64,000 bases of DNA, taken from Microcyclospora pomicola (Eukaryota; Ascomycota; Dothideomycetes; Capnodiales). The notes under the pieces are model-generated. The model was not told the DNA's origin. It made no database searches and saw only the letters and a program-made list of their open reading frames with translations. Below, piece after piece: positions 33,931 through 44,226 of the stretch (the first letter of the stretch is position 1; every line of letters starts with the position of its first letter). The DNA lies in assembly GCA_002786065.1 (NCBI GenBank), contig NHNY01000016.1:310001-374000 (forward strand), given 5' to 3'. Position numbers and translations under genes: made by a program.

Positions 33931-34239
33931 AGGTGAAGAACGATACTTTCACCTTTCTGATTACCACCCGACCATCTCAGCTCCGCGAATGAGCAGACCA
34001 GCTGCTAAGACCGACTTTCGGCTGCGGAGCTCGCGGGTGCTTCGGGCGCAAGTTGGCATCCTGCTAGACAAAGCTCATCCTGACACTGTAAGTGTTTGAG
34101 CTGGAAGAAGTCCCAGAGGGGTACGCACCATCCGCGGCTTGTGGTGGTCTTTGCAAGCAGCAACAATGGGTAGTCATGTTCATTTGCATACATTCCCTCC
34201 TTTTATGAGGCTGGATTGTCCATGTACTCATCAGCTGGG
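33931..34239. other. Spacer between convergent genes
   Basis: 3' flanks of nucleotidyltransferase 2 and the HIRIP3-like gene. Nothing supported. Confidence 0.5.
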
Positions 34240-35601
34240 CTACCCGGAATCGTCATCATCGTCGTCGTCGCCAAAATCAACCAGTCCTTTCGGCAATCGC
34301 TTTCCCGGCCGCGAAGGAAGCGCTGTTCTGCTCGCGCCTTTGCTTCGTCCTTTACCATCTTCACTCTCCTCCTCCTCTTCATCATCCTCATCCTCGCTCT
34401 TCTCCCCCCATTTCTTATTGAACTCCTGCGCCGCCTCGATCTCCTCCTTCAGCTCTCGCGCCTCCTTGATCGACCTCGCTTTCTCCACGCTATAGCGTCC
34501 CGTCATGCCAGCATCACTCAGCATCGTCTTCAAATGCTTGATCTTCTGCTTGGCCGTGTCGCAGGCCGCAAGTTCCTTGTGCCATAGCTTGCGGATGCCG
34601 CATTTCACCAGCCAGCCTTGCAAGCGCTTGACTTCTTCGTCGTCCGGAGACAGCGTTTTGGCGTCCTGCTTGGGTTTCGTGGCGCGTTTGGTCGAAGTGC
34701 TGTTGGTGGCCTTGGTCGCGGCTGCGGACTTGGAGCCGCGTTTGCGGACAGGCGGTTCGTCGAGGACGATGGAGTACTCACTTTCGGTGCCAGCATCGTC
34801 ATTGTTCTTGTCGGACTCTTTTGTCGTGGGGACTTTGGATTCATCCTCGCCACTCTCAGATCGAGATTCGTCGTCTGCTTCTTCCGATTGGTTCTTGGCT
34901 TTCTTACTTGTCCCATTCTTTCCAGTACTGGGAAGTTCGTCTCGTATCTCGTCATCCTCGTTGCTCGAGTCCATCACGGTGGTCGATGACTTTTTCCTGT
35001 TGCCGTTGGATTGCTTTCCTTTTGCCTTGCTCAAAGTCCTATTTGGTTTGTTGGATGTCGAGTCATCTTCAGGATCCTCCTCGTCATCTGATGCTGACGA
35101 ATGATCGACTTTTGACTTTGTCTTTGGGATTACTGTTTTACCAGCAGACTTGCCGTTCGCCGCAGGTCTCGCTTTCTTCGTAGGTTTTACATCTTCCTCA
35201 GATTCATCATCGCTTGTTGTCTCTGCATCACTTCCATCCTGCTCCTCCTCCTCGTCGTCGTCTGTACTTTCTACATTTTTCTGTTTCTTCCTTGTTCCTT
35301 GAGATGCATTCGATTTGCGCTTGGTCCCGGTTTTCGCTGCTACCTTGGGCTTTTCAGGTGATTCCGGAGCTTCTACAGCCTTGGTGAGGACCTCCTTGCT
35401 CTTCGCATTCCAGTATGCATCATTCTTGAAGAATCCAGCTTCGAGTCCCAGTTCCGTCTCAGCTTGTGATCGCGCCTGTCGCGTGGTGATTTCCGCACCC
35501 TTTTTCAGCGCGTCGCGTACGACTCTGTATAAACATTGAGAGATGTCACGTTCCGGCGGGACTCGTGAAGAGGGTCCTGGGGTCTGATCGGAATCCGACA
35601 T
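34240..35601 (-). CDS. HIRIP3-like nuclear protein, probable H2A-H2B chaperone
   Basis: Intronless, 453 residues. The N-terminus (RDISQCLYRVVRDALKKGAE then ITTRQARSQAETELGLEAGF) forms a small helical domain. A long Lys/Asp/Glu/Ser-rich disordered middle follows (about 80-310). The conserved C-terminal block is LQGWLVKCGIRKLWHKELAA, HLKTMLSDAGMTGRYSVEKA and ARELKEEIEAAQEFNKKWGE, then an acidic tail and LPKGLVDFGDDDD. This arrangement resembles HIRA-interacting protein 3, reported as an H2A-H2B chaperone with a CHZ-like acidic motif. Nuclear location is inferred from the basic clusters. Divergent from Tps1. Confidence 0.72.
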   Translation of the reverse strand: MSDSDQTPGPSSRVPPERDISQCLYRVVRDALKKGAEITTRQARSQAETELGLEAGFFKNDAYWNAKSKEVLTKAVEAPESPEKPKVAAKTGTKRKSNASQGTRKKQKNVESTDDDEEEEQDGSDAETTSDDESEEDVKPTKKARPAANGKSAGKTVIPKTKSKVDHSSASDDEEDPEDDSTSNKPNRTLSKAKGKQSNGNRKKSSTTVMDSSNEDDEIRDELPSTGKNGTSKKAKNQSEEADDESRSESGEDESKVPTTKESDKNNDDAGTESEYSIVLDEPPVRKRGSKSAAATKATNSTSTKRATKPKQDAKTLSPDDEEVKRLQGWLVKCGIRKLWHKELAACDTAKQKIKHLKTMLSDAGMTGRYSVEKARSIKEARELKEEIEAAQEFNKKWGEKSEDEDDEEEEESEDGKGRSKGASRTALPSRPGKRLPKGLVDFGDDDDDDDSG

Positions 35602-36554
35602 GTTGGATGAGACTGGTGTTACGAACCTGTCGCGTGGTCACGTCAAGCTTCACGCGGCGGGTGGATTGCACTGCGGGAACGGGGCTATAGGATGTCACAG
35701 CGACACTCGAGCACGATTTGCGGTAGGTACTACTGGCATCGATTCATGTGTAACCACTCAAGCTATGGTTCATACAATGCCAGCCCATCTCTTCTCTGGA
35801 GTGATGCGTGTTGTGGCAGCATAGATCGAGTAGCAAAAGCTATGCTCGTAACTTTCACTTCAAAGCTGCAGGGAGAATGCGGGAAGTGGGCACGGTGGGC
35901 TGCTACGGACGTCAGCTAGGAACTTTCTGCTACAACCAGTACATTGGCGAGGGCCAGCGAACCAAGCATTCACCATGTTCTCTCTTCTATTCACAACACA
36001 GTTCCCTGCTCACCACTTCTTCTCGTCGTGTCCCGCTCAACGGCCTGTCTTCGTCGCTTGTGAGAAGTTGGCCGACATCCTTGCACCCGCCGTCGTCATC
36101 GCATCGTAAGAACGAAGCAATAGTCGAAAAGTACGCGCAAGACGTCTTGGGAGCGATATCAAAGAGTTGGAGGTCCGCAAAGCAGGAAAAATAAACCAAA
36201 GTCGTTCCAGCGAGGCAGACTTGGGTGAGAAGGGCAAAGGCGTGCGCATCGTAGGCTCATCGCACACCTATGACTTGATACCTACATGGCGACGATCTGA
36301 AGACTCATTGCAAGCCGGCATTGCAGCTTGGCCTCACACGCAGAGAAGAACGAACATCTGACGTTGGGCACGAGTTGTCGACCTACGGCACGTGCAATCG
36401 TACTTGCCAGTCACGAGCTTGTGCTCTGGTAAGCCCACCATCCATCTTTCCCACCTCCTCCCCTGCAAAACATCTTCCACCCTGCCAGTATCTTTCGGAG
36501 TCACCTCCGCCTCCTGTCCGCCCTCCCTCTGCCACGTTTCGCCCTTCACCTACC
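35602..36554. promoter_or_regulatory. Divergent promoter region of HIRIP3-like gene and TPS1
   Basis: A 953-base gap. A stress-response-element-like CCCCT occurs at 36460-36464, about 90 bases before the Tps1 ATG, inside a pyrimidine-rich tract typical of fungal promoters. Short ORFs here have no family pattern. Confidence 0.45.
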
Positions 36555-38368
36555 ATGAATTCTCCCCCGACAGACCACATGGCGGCGACGGCGGCAACAA
36601 CGACGCCCTCGCCTGCTTCTTCACCTCCTCCCGTGCCGTCCAGGCAACACCGCAAATCGTTCTCCGTGGGCGATCTGCGTGCCGAGAACAAAGGTGAAGT
36701 CGCAGTGTCGCAACTTTTTTTCATGCCAAATAAATTCTTGCGAAAACAGCTAACACCGTAAACTCCTCAGACGCCAAAGTCCCCGATATGCCTACCATTT
36801 CTGAAGAAAGTTCAGAGCCCAAAGGCCGTCTGCTCTTGGTCTCGAACCGTCTCCCCATCACCATCAAGCGATCCGAAGAAGGCAATTATGACTTCTCCAT
36901 GTCCTCCGGTGGTCTTGTGTCTGGGTTGTCGGGGTTGAGCAAGACCACCAAATTCCAGTGGTATGGCTGGCCGGGAGTCCAGGTGCCCGAGAACGAGATC
37001 CAGCATGTGAAGAAGAAGCTGCTCGACGATTACAGCGCGGTCCCCATCTTTATGGACGATGAGCTCAGCGACAGACACTACAACGGATTCTCCAACTCAA
37101 TTTTGTGGCCCCTCTTCCACTACCATCCTGGTGAAATCACATTCGACGAGTCGGCCTGGGAGGGCTACATGGATGCCAACCGCATCTTCGCCAAGGAGAT
37201 TGCACGCGACGTCAAAGACAACGATCTAGTTTGGGTTCACGACTACCATCTCATGCTTCTTCCTGCCATGCTACGTGAAGAGCTCGAACAGATGCCCACC
37301 CGACCGAAGAACGTCAAATTCGGATTCTTCCTTCACACGCCATTCCCTTCGTCAGAGATCTACCGTATCCTCCCGGTACGTAATGAGATCCTCGAGGGTG
37401 TGCTACATTGCGATCTGCTCGGATTCCACACCTACGATTACGCTCGTCATTTCCTGTCCTCATGCGCTCGCATCCTCGGACTTGCCACAACCCCGAACGG
37501 CGTCGAGTTTCATGGAAAGCTCGTGACTGTTGGTGCCTTTCCCATTGGTATTGACCCGGAGAAGTTCAACGTTGGCCTGCAGAAGCAAAGCGTCAACTCC
37601 CGCATGAAGGTGCTTGAAAGGAAGTTTGAAGGCGTCAAGATCATCGTTGGTGTCGATCGCCTCGACTACATCAAGGGAGTACCGCAAAAGCTGCATGCTC
37701 TCGAAGTATTCCTCACTGAACACCCCGAATGGATCGGCAAGGTAGTGCTTGTCCAAGTCGCAGTGCCGTCCAGACAAGATGTTGAAGAGTACCAAAACTT
37801 ACGCGCAGTTGTCAACGAGCTGGTGGGACGCATCAACGGCAAGTTCGGCACGATCGAGTTCACGCCCATCCACTTTCTACACAAGTCGGTCAGCTTCGAC
37901 GAGCTCATAGCTCTGTATGCGGTGTCGGACGTCTGTTTGGTCAGTTCGACAAGAGACGGCATGAACCTGGTGGCATATGAGTATATCGCCTGCCAGGAGA
38001 AACGTCATGGATCCATGATCTTGTCAGAATTTACTGGCGCTGCACAATCTCTCAACGGGTCCATTGTCGTAAATCCGTGGAACACGGAAGAACTGTCGGA
38101 TGCTATCCACGAGGCCGTGACCATGGGCGAAGAACAGCGAGCACTGAATTATCAGAAACTCGCCAAGTACGTCAACAAGTACACCTCGGCGTGGTGGGGC
38201 CAGAGTTTTGTGTCAGAGCTCACGCGCATCTCCGAGCAAGCCGAGAAGAAGCTGAAGGTTAGGCGCCAATCGCTTATGGACCCGGCGAGTACTGCGACAG
38301 GGAATGATGCCAGTAATGCAAGGAAAGGCATACACGATCGAGATCTCGACATTCGTGGAGTCAAGTAG
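36555..38368 (+). CDS. TPS1: Alpha,alpha-trehalose-phosphate synthase (UDP-forming)
   Basis: GT20 glycosyltransferase making trehalose-6-phosphate from UDP-glucose and glucose-6-phosphate in the cytosol. Exons 36555-36693 and 36771-38368 with a 77-base intron (GTGAAG donor, GCTAAC branch), 578 residues. The Ser/Pro/Thr-rich N-terminus is followed by LLLVSNRLPITIKR, GWPG, WVHDYHLMLLPAML, IGIDPEKF, VGVDRLDYIKGVPQKL and TRDGMNLVAYEYIACQ, all hallmark substrate-binding elements. There is no phosphatase domain, so it is the Tps1 rather than the Tps2 type. Trehalose supports stress tolerance and glycolytic control. Confidence 0.96.
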
Positions 38369-38831
38369 GAGATGATGGCAACGAACGGAAAATATGAGGT
38401 TCGGTTTGTCGGCCAGTCTGATACCAGCTACGATGCCTATGAGGTGCAAGCACGGCGGGAGCAGTGTGCGCAAGCTATTGATTGGAAACAGGCCCAGAAT
38501 GTGAGGTGCCGAGCGTTCAGATAGACGAATGCCGAAGTAAGTTCGTTGCGCCAAAATCAGATCCCAATGTTGTAAAGCCGGGCGGCGGCGCGTGGCAACA
38601 ATCAATGGTGGTGGTGCGCTCAACGGTCAATTCACCTAGCTATGACTGCTTCGAGAACAATCAAGCTCTGCTCAAGCAGCTTCAGTCGATCTCCTTTATG
38701 TGCGTAGAATCTGTTGAAGAACACCTCATAGTATGGTCACGTGACCCAACTTGCGGACTTCATTCCCGAGTGAAGTGCATCTGTAACAATATTCGCATTG
38801 AGAAAACCTCATATACTCCAAACCACACATC
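38369..38831. promoter_or_regulatory. Spacer and promoter of mitochondrial uS17
   Basis: Follows Tps1 and leads into the uS17m gene. It contains TCACGTGA at 38737-38744, 88 bases before the ATG. No gene is supported. Confidence 0.5.
38737..38744. promoter_or_regulatory. Palindromic E-box TCACGTGA upstream of uS17m
   Basis: Same perfect palindrome as upstream of uL15, here at -95 to -88 of a mitochondrial ribosomal protein gene. Role inferred from motif and position. Confidence 0.45.
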
Positions 38832-39835
38832 ATGTCGCGACGAGCTCTGATCCTTCCTCTACGGATCTCATCGACCTCCGTTCCAACGGCACGGACGCAA
38901 TGGACCTGCCACCGCTGCCTTTCGACGCAAGCCTCGACCACAACCACCACTCCACCACCTCCCGAAGCTCTCCCTTCCACCACACAACCAGAGGACTCCG
39001 AATCCGCGCAATGGCAGACCGCCCAACTCCTCGCGACTCGTCTGAAGCACCGCATCCCCCCTCAATACCTTCAATATTCCACCAGCCCGTTCCTGCATAA
39101 AGAGGAGATCGCGCAGCGCGAGGCCGACGGACTGCGGCCGCACTCCGAAATCACCGGCGTGGTGGTTGACGCCGGCAAGATGGCCAAGACGGTCAAGGTG
39201 CGCATCGTCGGGCGGCGGTGGGAGAAGCGGATTGGCAAGGTATGACATCCCCTGCTATCGACCAGTCTACATATGAAGAACACCCGACCTGGCTAATACA
39301 TATCCTGCAGTACTTCGCCTCGCACACCAACCACCTCGTGCACGACCCGAACTCGTCGCTGGTCGTCGGCGATCTCATCTCGCTGCACCGCCTGCGCGTC
39401 TCCAGCGCCGTGCATCACGTCGTCGCTGCGATCGTCGCGCCGTTCGGCACGCCCATCTCCGCGCGCCCGCCGATCCCGACGCCCGACGAGCGCCTGGCGG
39501 CGTATAAAGCGAAGCGGCTGAAGAAACTCGAGCGGCGGGAGCTGCGCGCACGGGCGGCGGAGGGGGATGAGGCGGCGTTGCTGGAGATGAAGGAGAGGGG
39601 GCTGCAGGTGGGGCAGGGCAGTGGACAGGGGGTGCAGGAGACGGAGGCGGAGAAGTTGGAGCAAGGCAGGGCGGATCGGAAGGCGAAGCGGGTGGCAAAA
39701 AAGGCAGAGGAGAATCAGCGGGCGGCGAGGAGAGCGGAGCGCGAGCTGAGGAGGGAGGAGCGAGAGGCGGGCGAGCAGATGGAGAACAAGGCGCACACGG
39801 CCGTTGTTAGTGAGATGGGCGAGGTAAAGAGCTGA
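38832..39835 (+). CDS. Mitochondrial small-subunit ribosomal protein uS17m with long charged tail
   Basis: Exons 38832-39239 and 39311-39835 with a 71-base intron (GTATGA), 310 residues. The N-terminus MSRRALILPLRISSTSVPTA looks like a mitochondrial presequence. The S17 fold is at about 104-205: ITGVVVDAGKMAKTVKVRIV, RRWEKRIGKYFASHTNHLVH, then DPNSSLVVGDLISLHRLRVS. The C-terminal ~100 residues are an Arg/Lys/Glu/Ala-rich predicted coiled coil beyond the bacterial core, consistent with fungal mitoribosome extensions. The 3' half is very GC-rich. Confidence 0.88.
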
Positions 39836-40061
39836 AAGTTGAAGTCTCAGTACGCATGAGACTGGAGTCCATAGACTTCGTCAGATGCATCTCTTTCAAT
39901 ACGTGTATAGTAGAACTGTACAAGTAACCTAAACATTTCATAGAATGCCCATATTGATAACGAAGATTACTGTCGCTAGTGGCACAAGTCCGTGGATAGC
40001 TCGGGGACACTCTATAAGACCTAGCTCTAAGTCCAAGTCCACATTACCCATACAAGTCTTC

Positions 40062-42125
40062 TCATACGGTCCCGTCTCCACCGTCAGCACCTTGGTCGGC
40101 GCCATCTTCCATGCCATGCAGCGCGTCACCGAACGCGCTGTCCTCCAACCCCACCCCGCCCTCGAAGTCGATCAGACCATCATCCGCGGCATCGTGCTCG
40201 TCCATATTGGTCAAGTCGTCAAGAGCGGAATCGCCGAAGATGTTGTTGGCATCGGCGGAGGTGTCGGGGAATGCAGAGCTGGTATCAGGGGTTGCGAGTG
40301 TGGTAGTGTTGGCGGCGGGGACGGATTGGGCCGTGGGGAGGTTGTTCGATGGTTGTGGAGTCGAGGTTGCGGGCGCGGCTGGCTGGGCTGATGGCGCGTC
40401 AACGTGGCTATAATCATCGCCGCCGAAATCGACGCCGGTGTCGTTCATATCAAGATCCATGCCGTCCAAGAGACCATCGTCGTTCAAGCCATCAGTCCCC
40501 AAGTCATCGGTCGACGGTTCAGCACCACCGGTCAGAGACGTAGGCTGTGCATTCGCTTGCTGTGATGCGTTCGGCGCTGGAGGTGCTTGGCTCTGAGTCT
40601 GCCCTCCAGCTTGCGCCGACGGCAGAGGGTTCTGAGAATACGTCGCGCCAGATGTTGCATCATTGCTGAACGACTGCAGCTGCTGTTTCGGCGCATCAAA
40701 TGTATCCTGCTGCATGACTTCGTCTCGACGAGGCTCTTCCTCATCTTCCAATCCTCCCCGTTCCACCATGTCAGCTCCTTTGTGAGGTGTGATTTTCACA
40801 TTCAAGATCGCTTCCACCTCCTTCACAATGTCCTCGACGTTTTCCTTTCCCTGTGCCGTGTCGGTATGTCCATTCGCAGGAACCTCCAGACGATGCACTC
40901 TTACAGCATTCTCATGACCTTCCCAAGTAGCATGTCGCAGCTTTTTCTCCGCCTGCATGAGCGTCTTGGTCTTCTTCCATTCTTGCATCTTGGCAGCATG
41001 CTCCGCCTTCATGCGTTCGATTTCGGCCTGGCCAGCTTCCAGATGCTTCGCGACACGTTTGTTGAACTCGTCGAGCTGCTCTTGTTTGAGGTTAGTGAAC
41101 GGCTGGACCTCCTTCGGTTTTGATGGTCGTTCTGAATGGTCCAAGAAGTCCATGCTAGGTGGTTCGAGAATGCCCTCCGTCAGGCCTTTGAGCTCACCCA
41201 TCAGACCAAGTCCCAGGTCGGCAGGAACAATCTGATGTGTAGCGTAGGGCGACGAGAAGACTTCCTCCATCCAGTGGTGGTGCTGCAGGTATCGTGCCAT
41301 ACTGATGTCCCTCGGCGTCAAGTGGTCGAAGTAGTCTCCCAGAGTCGTGTTCTCCTCGTCCTCAACACTCGTATCGTGCACAGCCTCACCTTGCCCAGGC
41401 ATGACAGGTGGAGCTTGTTGACGTGCACGTTTCGCTGGGGGCTGTTGTGGATACGCGTTGGGGAAGCGAGAATATTGAGGTTGTTGGGCTGGCCATGCAT
41501 TTTGCTGGGGCATGGGTGGCTGGCGCGTGGTAGGCACATTGATCGTCGGCCAATGCTCGCGATCGTGCAGCATGAAATCCTTCTTCTCGAGGCGACCCTG
41601 GAGTTCTAGCCAGGCGCGTTCGCGCAGAATCTGCTGAGTCTGCGGGTTGGCAGGGATTTGCTGTACCGGCATTTGTCTTTGTGGCTCAGTGGCATGGTAG
41701 TGTACAATCCAAAGCTGCGGATCTGGTGGTGCGGCGTTATGTGTCGGATTCTTGCTGACGAAATGATACCGCGTCCGCGCGTGCGTCGCAACAGCATCGT
41801 AGCCAGGACGATACCCTACCGCGTGGACCAGGACCTCGATCTGGTACCCTCCATAGTTCTGGCTGTACGCTTGCTCCTGGTCTGCCCACACATAGCCATC
41901 GCTCGGAAACCGATCGTTGACGCGGTCAGGTGATAGCCATTCCATCCAAATGGTGCCGTCTTGTGGTGCGGAAACGTAGGTCCAGGACATCGCAGCCTGC
42001 TGCTTCACAATTTGAGGCGCGTCGAGGAGGTAGGAATACGCGCCTTCGACACCGAGGTGTGTGCTGATGGGGAAGCGGAAGTTGGAGATGAGGTGGACAT
42101 GATTGATCTGAGACGTGTTAATCAC
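40062..42125 (-). CDS. ssr4: SWI/SNF and RSC complex subunit Ssr4
   Basis: Fungal-specific chromatin-remodelling subunit. The single frame to 42125 gives 687 residues. The N-terminal domain shows INTSQINHVHLISNFRFPIS, YSYLLDAPQIVKQQAAMSWT, DGYVWADQEQAYSQNYGGYQ and DPQLWIVHYHATEP, as in Ssr4 proteins. A Gln/Pro-rich linker, a coiled-coil segment (about 330-410) and an acidic Asp/Gly-rich C-terminus follow. Oddly, the codon aligned with the expected initiator is GTG (42123-42125), in a good initiation context (ACC before it); no in-frame ATG precedes it closely and I found no clean upstream exon. A non-AUG start, a missed small exon or a base error are all possible. Confidence 0.87.
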   Translation of the reverse strand: MINTSQINHVHLISNFRFPISTHLGVEGAYSYLLDAPQIVKQQAAMSWTYVSAPQDGTIWMEWLSPDRVNDRFPSDGYVWADQEQAYSQNYGGYQIEVLVHAVGYRPGYDAVATHARTRYHFVSKNPTHNAAPPDPQLWIVHYHATEPQRQMPVQQIPANPQTQQILRERAWLELQGRLEKKDFMLHDREHWPTINVPTTRQPPMPQQNAWPAQQPQYSRFPNAYPQQPPAKRARQQAPPVMPGQGEAVHDTSVEDEENTTLGDYFDHLTPRDISMARYLQHHHWMEEVFSSPYATHQIVPADLGLGLMGELKGLTEGILEPPSMDFLDHSERPSKPKEVQPFTNLKQEQLDEFNKRVAKHLEAGQAEIERMKAEHAAKMQEWKKTKTLMQAEKKLRHATWEGHENAVRVHRLEVPANGHTDTAQGKENVEDIVKEVEAILNVKITPHKGADMVERGGLEDEEEPRRDEVMQQDTFDAPKQQLQSFSNDATSGATYSQNPLPSAQAGGQTQSQAPPAPNASQQANAQPTSLTGGAEPSTDDLGTDGLNDDGLLDGMDLDMNDTGVDFGGDDYSHVDAPSAQPAAPATSTPQPSNNLPTAQSVPAANTTTLATPDTSSAFPDTSADANNIFGDSALDDLTNMDEHDAADDGLIDFEGGVGLEDSAFGDALHGMEDGADQGADGGDGTV

Positions 42126-42746
42126 GGTTTGTGCTTGTAGGAATAGCTCAAGGAGGATGATGGGGAGGAGAGGCGTACAAGGGTGTGAGCAACCCCATGG
42201 CTTGGATTCTGCATCGTGAGCGTCACGCGACTGCGTTGTTGGTAGTTGAACAGGAATCCGCTCGTCGTCGTTGTCTTGTTACATGCACGTTACCTGATCT
42301 GCGCATTGAGAAGTGTGTTCTGGGTGAAGTCGCGAGGTTGCCAAAGCTTGATTCCTGCCTGAGGCATGCAACAAGACGTCGCTCGGAACTGGTAGCGCCG
42401 CTCCTCTCCTTGCAACGACTACATGTGCATGATTGGCGATATTCTGTACTGCACCCGGGCGGCGCAGTATAGATCAGATGACTAACATCAAGCTCAGTGT
42501 CATGAGTTGGACTTGACGTTCTTGGTGGAGCTTCGAGAATCTGCTATTCCAGCTGTAGAGTCAAGCAGTCGCGAGTACTGTTGCACCAGGTCATCAACGC
42601 AGGCCACAAAGGTGAGGACTTCGATCGATGTGACTCTCGGCTTTCCCTTCTGCAGACGTTCACTGCTGCAATCAGACTTACAATCCACGGTCTTGCATAC
42701 CTCGTCACGATCTTGAACGATTTCGACGTCCAGGTTTGAAGCGAAT
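42126..42746. promoter_or_regulatory. Divergent promoter region of Ssr4 and F-box-like gene A1
   Basis: A 621-base gap marking the edge between core genes and the accessory island. No supported gene. Confidence 0.45.
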
Positions 42747-43937
42747 ATGCAAGTATCAACATCAGAGACACCATTTCCGCAACTTCCATATGTAGTGTGG
42801 CGTCGCATCGTATATTATCTTTCAGACAATCTCGCCACACTTCTCATACTTTCCGAACGGCCGGAGCTTCAGTCAATATGTCGACCTCATACCTCGTCTT
42901 TCTTTAAGACCATTCGGGACCCGGTGCCTCCACTTTCGGATGGCCTATACTACCATGCCATACTCCGTCTTGTCCTTGAAGGCCACGTTGATCCCTCGTC
43001 GATCCACGAGTTCTATTATCCCAATCACTGGACCGTGCCTTCTGAGCCAAACATTCCTGCCGATCCGGTGCTATACAAGCTCGACGGTCTCTTCAGAGAC
43101 GCCGTGCACGCGTCGCCCTTCATTCCAGCAGATATGGAACCAAAAGTCTGCGAGCGTTTCAGGAACGGTGACTCAGATGCTGCATTAGTCGTGTTGCTGC
43201 CACTCTGCACTAGACTGAAATTGATCGAGTTCTTTAGCCACTCCAAATTATGCGCTGCAATGTTTCAGAGCATTGCTCACGAGCACCGGCGACGTGGAAT
43301 TACCCCAGAAGAAGCAAGGCAGACGGCAAAACAGGCAGCCCTCCGCGATCTTCATGGCAGACCTTGGCGGCAGAGCTTGTCCAAAGGCTCATCCGACACG
43401 TTGCCCCTGCCGTTCTCGGAGCTGCTGTTTCTCTATGTCAGTAGCCACCAACACGGATACTCGTTCCCGCTTGGTACGATGGTACCATTCATGGGCTTCC
43501 CTTCCTTGCATCGGATCGTTCTCTCAGCCGTCCGCGACGAGGCATTTCCAAGCTGGCCTGCCGGCAATGCTCCCTGCAGCTGTCCTGAGATTTATTTCCA
43601 AGAAGCGTCAGTCTCGGAACAGGCAGTGCTCGCGTTCGCTCAAGCTCTCGATGGCCCATGCGAGATCAGACAGTGGTACGGAAGGCCTCGGATAGATGTA
43701 GCGGATAGCGAGGAAGGTGATCCAACCTGGGATCGGGTCCTGGTTCAGTACCGCCCAGATGGCAGTAAGGCAATCGAGGCTCGTCTTGATGACGGCGGTG
43801 GGGACCCGGGTTACGATCATGCATGGGTCAGCTGGCTGTACCATATGAAGATGCAGGACTGGAGGCGCATTAGTGAGGCATTCAGCACAGAAGAAGGTGA
43901 TAGAAACGACTGGTGGCTGCAGGGCGGACTGGCCTAG
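42747..43937 (+). CDS. F-box-like protein, family A copy 1
   Basis: Intronless, 396 residues. The N-terminal ~45 residues (FPQLPYVVWRRIVYYLSDNL then ATLLILSERPELQSIC) fit an F-box-like helical pattern. The rest has no domain I recognise, but it is clearly related along its length to the gene at 49781-50950 (shared blocks: GDxDAALVxLLPLCxRLK; ELCAAMFQ-type; PFSELL; GYxHxWVSWLY). F-box proteins typically bind Skp1 and bring substrates to SCF ubiquitin ligases; that role is inferred. No signal peptide. Confidence 0.65.
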   Translation: MQVSTSETPFPQLPYVVWRRIVYYLSDNLATLLILSERPELQSICRPHTSSFFKTIRDPVPPLSDGLYYHAILRLVLEGHVDPSSIHEFYYPNHWTVPSEPNIPADPVLYKLDGLFRDAVHASPFIPADMEPKVCERFRNGDSDAALVVLLPLCTRLKLIEFFSHSKLCAAMFQSIAHEHRRRGITPEEARQTAKQAALRDLHGRPWRQSLSKGSSDTLPLPFSELLFLYVSSHQHGYSFPLGTMVPFMGFPSLHRIVLSAVRDEAFPSWPAGNAPCSCPEIYFQEASVSEQAVLAFAQALDGPCEIRQWYGRPRIDVADSEEGDPTWDRVLVQYRPDGSKAIEARLDDGGGDPGYDHAWVSWLYHMKMQDWRRISEAFSTEEGDRNDWWLQGGLA

Positions 43938-44226
43938 GTATCTCAACGCGGAGCACGGGGGCGAAGGCAACATGGGGTCCGGGGTCAGCTGTACTCACAA
44001 AGCCACATTGATGAATCGATTCCACAGCGACCATCTCTGTACCAAGGTGTAGTAGAGCTTGGTCTGACAAAGGTAGAATCACGCCAATAACTTCTAGGGC
44101 TTCATGTCTAATTCAGATGTACAGAGTACACGACTTAGGCCGATGTGCCACGCACACTGTTCGCGACTGTTAAGATTGTGTAAAAATGATTGTCAAGAAT
44201 GCTATCTACAGCCATTAGTAGCTAAC
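43938..44226. other. Short spacer downstream of A1
   Basis: 3' flank of A1 and of the decayed gene on the other strand. Nothing supported. Confidence 0.4.

Noticed and set aside
34505-35104. Plus-strand Ser/Phe/Leu-rich frame opposite the HIRIP3-like gene
   Set aside because: Reverse complement of an Asp/Glu/Ser/Lys-rich disordered region; shadow.
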